From assembly GCF_954871325.1 (NCBI RefSeq), contig NC_088776.1, forward strand, positions 49,556,569 to 49,620,568: DNA of 64,000 nucleotides, written 5' to 3'. The notes beneath the pieces are model-generated. The model ran no database searches. It was not told the origin of the DNA and saw nothing but the letters and a program-made list of their open reading frames with translations. Position 1 is the first letter of the stretch. Each line of letters begins with the position of its first letter. Shown in pieces: positions 57,833 to 64,000 of this stretch. Source of the stretch: Gordionus sp. m RMFG-2023. Lineage: Eukaryota; Nematomorpha; Gordioida; Chordodea; Parachordodidae. The position numbers and the translations under genes were made by a program.

Positions 57833-58759
57833 TTATGAAACTTCCCCAAGTACCAAAAGAGGGCTATCTTCATATAATATAAATTTTATTTTATTAAATT
57901 TAATATTTTAAGAAACTTTCGTATTGTGTAAATTTTAATTTTGACCTTAAAAACACATTAATATTATTAAATAGCTGGGGGGGATATCAAATGTTGCAAT
58001 TATACATATTATAGAATGCTGTTACATACAAAATCCGAGCTTCTAAATATTACTGGTTTTAAAATAAAATCCACTAAATTTATAAATTCCTTGCGCCGAC
58101 TACCACTGGTCTCCTCTACTTATTTCTATTTTAACAAGTGGCATTGTTAATCTTCAAATATATTTTTTTCGATATAAATTTCCTTTTTTGCATATTTTTA
58201 AAATTTTATTTTTGTTCCCGCATATTCTATGTATATTGCTTCTAAATTCAAATGGGGTTTCAAAAGATCAAACGTTATACATAATAATGATAAGACAAAC
58301 AAAACGTATATTGTTTCGTTAAAAAATAATAGTAATAATTAAGTTAATAATCTGCTAATAATAATATGGGAACCAATTATTCCAATATACCCTTCGTAAC
58401 CCTAAACAAATATTGACCCTAAATAATTTTCAACTGAAAATTTCGGGCTACAGGCCTGATACCCTAAAAATTTCCCATCATTACATCTTACAAAGAACTG
58501 TATAAAAATGCTAATCAAGCATAATCTATTGCACAACGAATTTTTGATAATATGAAAAGAAAGTTACGGTAAAAAAGGGGAGGATTTATGCCAAGGCGTT
58601 AATTTTAATGTATTATATTATGGTACCTAACCTTTCAAGGTATCAATCAAGATCTTGGCCTCCACCTTCTTCGCAGATTGTATTGGAGTGTCTTGAACTA
58701 AACTGTGGCCGCTTTATTAATAAATTTAAAAGTAAAAACATGTAAAATAGTGTTTCAAA
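57833..58759. other. AT-rich spacer between two MITE copies
   Basis: No recognised feature. Confidence 0.35.
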
Positions 58760-58974
58760 TAGTGTTGTTAAACGGCTCGATTTGAGCCTATTTTTAAAAA
58801 CGGCTAACTCAATATTTTAGCTATTACCCAAACCTCGAGATTTCGCTAATAGATGTCTAAATCTTTGTCCCATTTATGCTTGAAATCTTCAGGCATGTGT
58901 AATATTATTTTGAATAAAATATTGAGTTAGCCGTTTTTAAAAATCGGCTCAAATCGAGTCGTTTAACAATACTA
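58760..58974. mobile_element. gttgttaaacgg-family MITE, best-preserved copy
   Basis: Starts tagtgttgttaaacggctcg and ends cgagtcgtttaacaatacta. The arms pair over more than 50 bases, including gatttgagcc and tttttaaaaacggctaactc with their inverse. Flanking TA on both sides fits a Tc1/mariner-type target duplication. The 110-bp middle is unpaired. Non-coding. Confidence 0.8.
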
Positions 58975-60610
58975 GTTACAATTGAGCGAATAGAATATTT
59001 ATTTTCCTTACCCCAGGGTTAGGAGTTATATATAAATAAAATTGCATAAAATTAAATAATCATACATAACGGCTAGGTCTAAATTAGGCAAAATTTCTTT
59101 AACAGCTGATGCTTCCTAAAAAAAATTAAAGATTTAAATAACGTGCTGAGTTGACACAGCAAAAATAAAAGAATATTTGTGATAATGGAATAACACATTT
59201 ATAACAAGCTCAAAAATATTTCCAATGATTCGAGGCATAACCTATCCCTGCCTTCAAAATGGGTTCAGCTATTCTTAATTAGTAAAGGTGGTATCATAAG
59301 CGTAGTCAGGGGGGTGACAAGGGGAAATAAAACTATAATGGTTGACTTCGGTTTCACTTCGGCTTAGTTTAGTCTAATTTTAAATGTGCTATCCACTTAC
59401 CTATCGTATCGTCTTAATATATAAACAATAACACTAAATAATTGCAAGATATTTGGATAATCGAGAAATTTAAGCATCTTTAAATTAAATATTATTAATT
59501 TACTTTATGTATTAGCAGGGACGGAAGTAAAACCATTAATATAAAATTTTCGAAAATCATTAGTAAAAGAATTATAATGTTAAATATAAAAAAATGTTTA
59601 AATAATAATATCATCAATATTTTTAAAATTTGTATCAACAATCAAAATGTTCTACATTATTAAATTTGATTCAATTAAACTAAGAAAATGTATATGTAGG
59701 TTTCCTGCCTGAATAGAATGCGACTTTTGGACCAGGGGTGTAGTTAGCTTTTTAGAAAAAGGGGTGCTAAAAGGTGCTAATCTACTTACCTTTATATATT
59801 TTGTCAGAAATATTATCTGGTTAATTCTAATGAATAACCGAATTTGGCATTTAATAATTTTTAGTATAATTTAAAATTAAAAATCATTTTATTATTTTTT
59901 TTAATTAAAATTTTTTATATGATAAAATATTATATTATGCTCAATACAATATGTATGCAAAGCAAAAAGTAAATATCTATTTTAAAAAAGGCTAAAAATC
60001 TAATTGGAGCTATGAATTGTAATAAATTTGAACGACAAATTTCTAAGCCAATCTTCTGGCGAATAGTGACCCCAACAACGAGGGAGATTCAAAAGCAACT
60101 ACTTCTTAAAATATGAATGAGGTCCTTTAAAAAAATTTATTTTTTTAAAATTTTATATCATTTTTTGTTTTACCAATAACTAAAAGATTTCTTGTCTTAT
60201 AAAATTATTTTCTTGTCTTATAAAATTATTTTCTTAATTTCAAAATATGAACAAAACCTCCAAAAATACAAATTCTTAATTAATAATTGCACATGGCATA
60301 ATATAATAGAAGATAAATAGATAGACCAGATTAGATAAAGATACTTAGTTTCAATTATATAAAGAAAAGCTGTGAAATAGTAACTTTTAAATACATTATT
60401 AAATTAAACTAATTGCCGCTTCGGAACCTGTCCTCAAATGTATATTCCTCAATGAAAAAAAGAAGGGAGAAAAAAAGAATTCTAGTCCAAATTTATTCCA
60501 ATTGAAACCATGAAAAATATTGTTATAATAAAAATTAAGAGATTGAATTTAACAGGTGTTTATCAATTATAGTTGATGATATATATGATGTTTCGAAATC
60601 AGAAGCTATA
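58975..60610. other. AT-rich spacer with single hAT-like ends
   Basis: At 59736-59790 the sequence caggggtgtagttagc followed by aaaggggtgctaaaagg resembles one end of a hAT-type element; no partner was found. A similar G-rich patch occurs near 59305-59325. No gene is supported. Confidence 0.35.
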
Positions 60611-60618
60611 GCTTTGTT

Positions 60619-62408
60619 CAGGCGCGTAACCAACCCCCCCCCCTTTCCATTGTAAATTTGACTGTTTTCATAAATATCATTTTAAGCTAATAAAAATTTT
60701 ACCCCCCTATCAAAATTTTACAAATATTTGAATATCAATTTTCCAACATAAAACTAATTTTTTATAAATATATTTTATAAAAATTTCCTTTCCTTGTGAG
60801 TACATTAACATTATTCAAAAATATTTATAAAATAGAAAAATTTTTAGTCAAAGAGATTGAAATCAAACGGTAATTTATTTTATTATTATATTTTATTATT
60901 TTATTAAATTCAAAATTTTTAGTGAGTTAAAATTAATAAGTATTTTTAATAATATTTTAATTATTAATAAATATCTATAATTTTTTAAAATTTTTACTTG
61001 CATTTTGTAGAACATAAGAAATAGAAATACAAAAGTTAAATAAGGCTGAGCATGAAAAAAAGTAATGTGTCGTCAGAAGCGATAACATTATTGAATTCAA
61101 TTGATCAATCAGAGTTTATCATTGCTGCTAGCTGCATCAATAAATTATTTTCCTATAGCTCACTACTTTGTAGAAATTTACAAAAACCAAATTTAGATTT
61201 GGTTCAGGTTATTGATTTGGCGGGAAATATATATGAACAGGAAGATACAAGAAGAATGAATGTAGATGACTATTTTCATAATATTTATCTAGACGTTGAA
61301 TCGAAGGCTAAATTTTATGATATAACACTAATTAAACCTCGTCTACCACCTAGGCAATTATTGAGATGTAACATAAATATTGGCTCAACTGAAGAATATA
61401 ATATCCATTTTCATCCCATACTTAGATACTTTTTTATCGCAAATAAAAGTACGGATTTTAGATAAAAAGTTTTATTACCCAAATATCCTTCTTCGTTTTC
61501 TAATGCCACTATTGGTAAAATTAAATATTTAACAAAATTTTATTCCTATGATATTGATACTGAAATAAATTTAATCAATGAATTCGAATTGTGGTATAAA
61601 TAATTACTACGTTTAACTATTTTACCTGAGCATGCTATTGTTCGCTCATTCGGTGTAAAAAAATCTTGGCTCAATTTCTTAATATTTTGAAGTTGTTTTA
61701 TATTCTTGCATGTTGGCCTATTACAACATGAACGAATGAAAGGACTTTTTCCAACTTGAGAAAAACATATTTACGAAGTACTACTTCCGAATCTCGGGTA
61801 TATGGGTTAGCTCTGTTAAATATCCACAGAGATTTGGTTCCAACGAAAAACGAAATTCTTGATAAATTGGCAACATTCCCACGAAAATTAAAAATCACAT
61901 TATAGTTATAGTATTTAATAAAATTTTATGTATAATATTGTATTTGATAAGAATTTAAAAAAAACTTGTTTTTTAAATTATTTTCTATTCAATATTTTAT
62001 ACAAACTACTATTAATATTTTCAATATAAAAATTATATTCTACTTATATTGTATGAGAATTTAAGCTGAGGCTAGTTTTTAAAGCAAATTTTATAAAAAA
62101 AATGACATTTAACTTTATTTCAACTTTACATTTAAAAAATCTTTATTATATATAATATACCTAACTTAAATATAATATACCTAACTTAAAATAATAAAAA
62201 ATAGCTTGTAATATCCATAAGCACGAATTAGTAAATATTAGTTAAAAATAGAAATATAATTATTATTAAATTATAAATAATTTAATAGAATAGCTAAAAC
62301 AAAAGACCTGGCTGAAGGCCAGGTAAGAGGGGTTAGGGGGCGAAACCCCACCCTCCCAAAAAAAAAATCCCCCCCCCTTACCATAAGAAAATCCTGGATA
62401 CGCCACTG
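60619..62408 (+). mobile_element. ZMYM1-type hAT element with perfect 8-bp target duplication
   Basis: The left end caggcgcgtaaccaacccc and the right end (reversed cagtggcgtatccaggattt) are relatives of the common cagtggcgta hAT terminus. Identical gctttgtt 8-mers flank it at 60611-60618 and 62409-62416. Both subterminal parts contain C runs. A decayed plus-strand transposase occupies 61052-61904. Length 1,790 bp; the N-terminal half of the transposase is missing, so it is an internally deleted copy. Confidence 0.88.
61052..61904 (+). pseudogene. hAT transposase of the zinc finger MYM-type 1-like group, C-terminal half
   Basis: An open frame of 137 residues (61052-61465) reads CINKLFSYSSLLCRNLQKPN, LDLVQVIDLAGNIYEQ and IKPRLPPRQLLRCNINIG, and continues past a stop with YDIDTEINLINEFELWYK. 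A further part (to 61904) has TNERTFSNLRKTYLRSTTSE then YGLALLNIHRDLVP. NERTFS.LR..KTYLRSTM..ERL.GLALLNIHRD is the dimerisation-domain signature of this group, so identification is firm. At least two stops interrupt it. The catalytic RNase H-like half is absent from the element. Confidence 0.85.
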
Positions 62409-62479
62409 GCTTTGTTAGTAAATATATTTTGGAAATGGTAACACGACTGGTCTTGTTAAAAATATAATATGTAAACTTA

Positions 62480-62800
62480 GATCCATCAGTCTACCCCTCG
62501 AATTCTTGGACAAAGCTATGATGGTACTTTAAACATGGGTGAAAGGATCATAGAAGTACAGGCTTTGATTAGAGCTGAGATCTCAAAGGCAGCTTTTATT
62601 TGACGCTATTGTCATCGATTAAATCTAATCACTGTTCAATATGTCGATCGATAAAAGAGCTAAGAAATGCTTAGGGATCTTAGAAGAGATTCACGTATAT
62701 TTTAATGGCGTTAAAAAATATGCAGTACTCAAAGCATGTCAGAAAGATGTACTGACAAAATCGCAACGTTTTTATGCATCTAGAATTCCACTCTGCAATA
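62480..62800 (+). pseudogene. Separate remnant of a ZMYM1-type hAT transposase
   Basis: Downstream of the flanking target duplication, the plus strand reads LGQSYDGTLNMGERIIEVQA, LIRAEISKAAFI, a stop, then RYCHRLNLI. The group's block is GQGYDGAANMSG...VQARI....P.A.YVHC.AHRLNLV, which lies N-terminal to the part found at 61052. Because it lies outside the 60619-62408 element it belongs to another, older copy. Stops follow it. Confidence 0.6.
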
Positions 62801-64000
62801 TTTTCTTATTTATTTAGATTTAAAATATTTATTTTTCATTTATAGAAGCTGGCTATCATCATATAAAACTATTGTAAGATATTCTCTACTTTATAAAACC
62901 TTGATAGCAATCTTGACAAATTTAGGATTCTGAAGATTCTACCAAGACTAGTACTATGTTTTTAGAATAGAAAATTTTGATTTTACTTTATCACATTGTG
63001 TTATGGATAAAATATGATAACAGCTTGGGTTGTACAAAATTGCAAACCATTTCGAATGATATAGCGTTTGCAATAATTCAAATTTAATTGGCAAAAGATT
63101 TCTTGATTAATTTGAGGATTATAATTTAAATTATTGTCTTGCAATTTTTTTTAATCCTTATAGATAATAACTGTGAATTTGTGAATATTTTTTCAAAGGT
63201 ACAAATTTTCTGAAAGGGAGAAATCTACCTTTTGATTTTGAAATTTCCAGATTTCAAACATTACAATCCAAAAAAGAGAGTTATATATATACTTTCATTA
63301 TTAAATATAATATTTTATTTTAGCTATAAAACAGTTTATGCGGCACTTGATTTGATCATTGTGCAGTTTAATATAATTTCATTGATGAATGTTTAAAAAT
63401 ATTAAATCATTCATCATTTTTTACACCAAAGGGAATGGCGGAAAGGCATTTGTTAAGTATTATATTGAGGATATCTGTTTCAAGTCAAATATTTGATAAA
63501 AAAGTTTCGAATTTATATTATGACTAAAACAACGGATTTATTTCTTACACATGATCTTGAGTTATACACATGACTTGAGTTAAAGAATCTGAAGATTTGT
63601 GGAAAATTTATTTTTTTTAAATATTTATATTAAAACATTATTTAGCTTCTTCTTCTGATTATGAAACTTCAAACTGGAATTCGTTTATTTTACCTAATCG
63701 TTTACTTTAAAAATTTTCTGCTTTCCTTAATTTACCAATTTTATATAAATATTTATTAACCGTTACTATTACCTCGTGTACCGCCGAAAGGATGTCAATA
63801 AATAATTAACCGTTTTTCGGCGGGGGTTGGGATATACTTTTGGTATTCTGCTTTCATCGCTCAGAAAGTGTATGGCCCACTACTGGCGATATTAGGATTG
63901 CCTGCAAGATGGGTAATTTTTCTTCCTCTCTCCCTCAGGAAAGAAATACATCATAAAATTATTATACTTTTTAACTATTTTATAAGATAAATATAATGAC
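62801..64000. other. AT-rich sequence with a possible coding edge at the right end
   Basis: Most is featureless. At 63781-63826 the words ccgccgaaa and tttcggcgg can form a nine-base-pair stem. From about 63820 to the end an open plus-strand frame reads IYFWYSAFIAQKVYGPLL, then AILGLPARWVIFLPLSL. It has an acceptor-like cgctcag at 63864 and a donor-like gg|gtaatt at 63912. I do not recognise the protein, and the supposed next acceptor (63938) is too close for a normal intron. Confidence 0.3.

Noticed and set aside
61698-61898. Minus-strand open frame of 66 residues
   Set aside because: Antisense to the hAT dimerisation domain of the 60619-62408 element.
1-64000. CRISPR arrays, rRNA, tRNA genes, bacterial operons or riboswitches
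   Set aside because: None was seen. Tandem repeats at 41382 and 42475 are contiguous, without spacers, and no intact tRNA cloverleaf was recognised by eye.

Overview
This is a 64 kb piece of an AT-rich animal nuclear genome. Two split, spliced host genes are recognisable by protein similarity: an acyl-CoA thioesterase 9 gene (ACOT9-like, about 5.8-22.4 kb, + strand) and a tetratricopeptide repeat protein 38 gene (TTC38-like, about 44.2-48.8 kb, + strand). A third gene contributes only its last exon (about 0.65-0.9 kb, + strand, not recognised). Spliceosomal introns, LINEs, many hAT and TA-flanked DNA elements and very low GC all say metazoan. A small arthropod such as a copepod would fit, but nothing here proves the species.

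Layout: 1-903, last exon of an unknown gene. 904-5795, AT-rich spacer with two inverted-repeat elements. 5796-22435, ACOT9 in six visible exons. Its first visible intron is 11.2 kb and holds a near-identical LINE inverted repeat, a hAT element with a perfect 8-bp target duplication and a short hAT-like element. 22436-44187, a transposon-rich region: a TA-flanked MITE, a hAT with a piece of an old Ty3/gypsy-like element inside, a long-TIR DNA element with an unclassified protein, a decayed hAT transposase, a strikingly G-poor LINE 5' part and a 618-bp hAT-type MITE. 44188-48776, TTC38 in nine visible exons, interrupted by an assembly gap flanked by a copied piece of hAT. 48986-49430, another hAT-type MITE. 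49600-51850, a decayed minus-strand LINE with a C-terminal restriction-like endonuclease. 51850-60600, mostly featureless AT-rich DNA with four TA-flanked MITEs. 60619-62408, a ZMYM1-type hAT with a perfect 8-bp target duplication, followed by a stray part of a related transposase. The last kilobase may hold the edge of another gene.

The two host genes are not functionally linked in any obvious way. ACOT9 is a mitochondrial acyl-CoA thioesterase; TTC38 is a conserved TPR protein of unknown role. The most interesting signals are: (a) the head-to-head LINE copies inside an ACOT9 intron, sharing the same frame breaks; (b) five or more hAT families that each carry a different GC-rich word iterated in their subterminal DNA, against a very AT-rich background; (c) the long-TIR element at 32-34.3 kb with an unclassified DGxGGT protein; (d) the chimeric join at the N gap inside TTC38.
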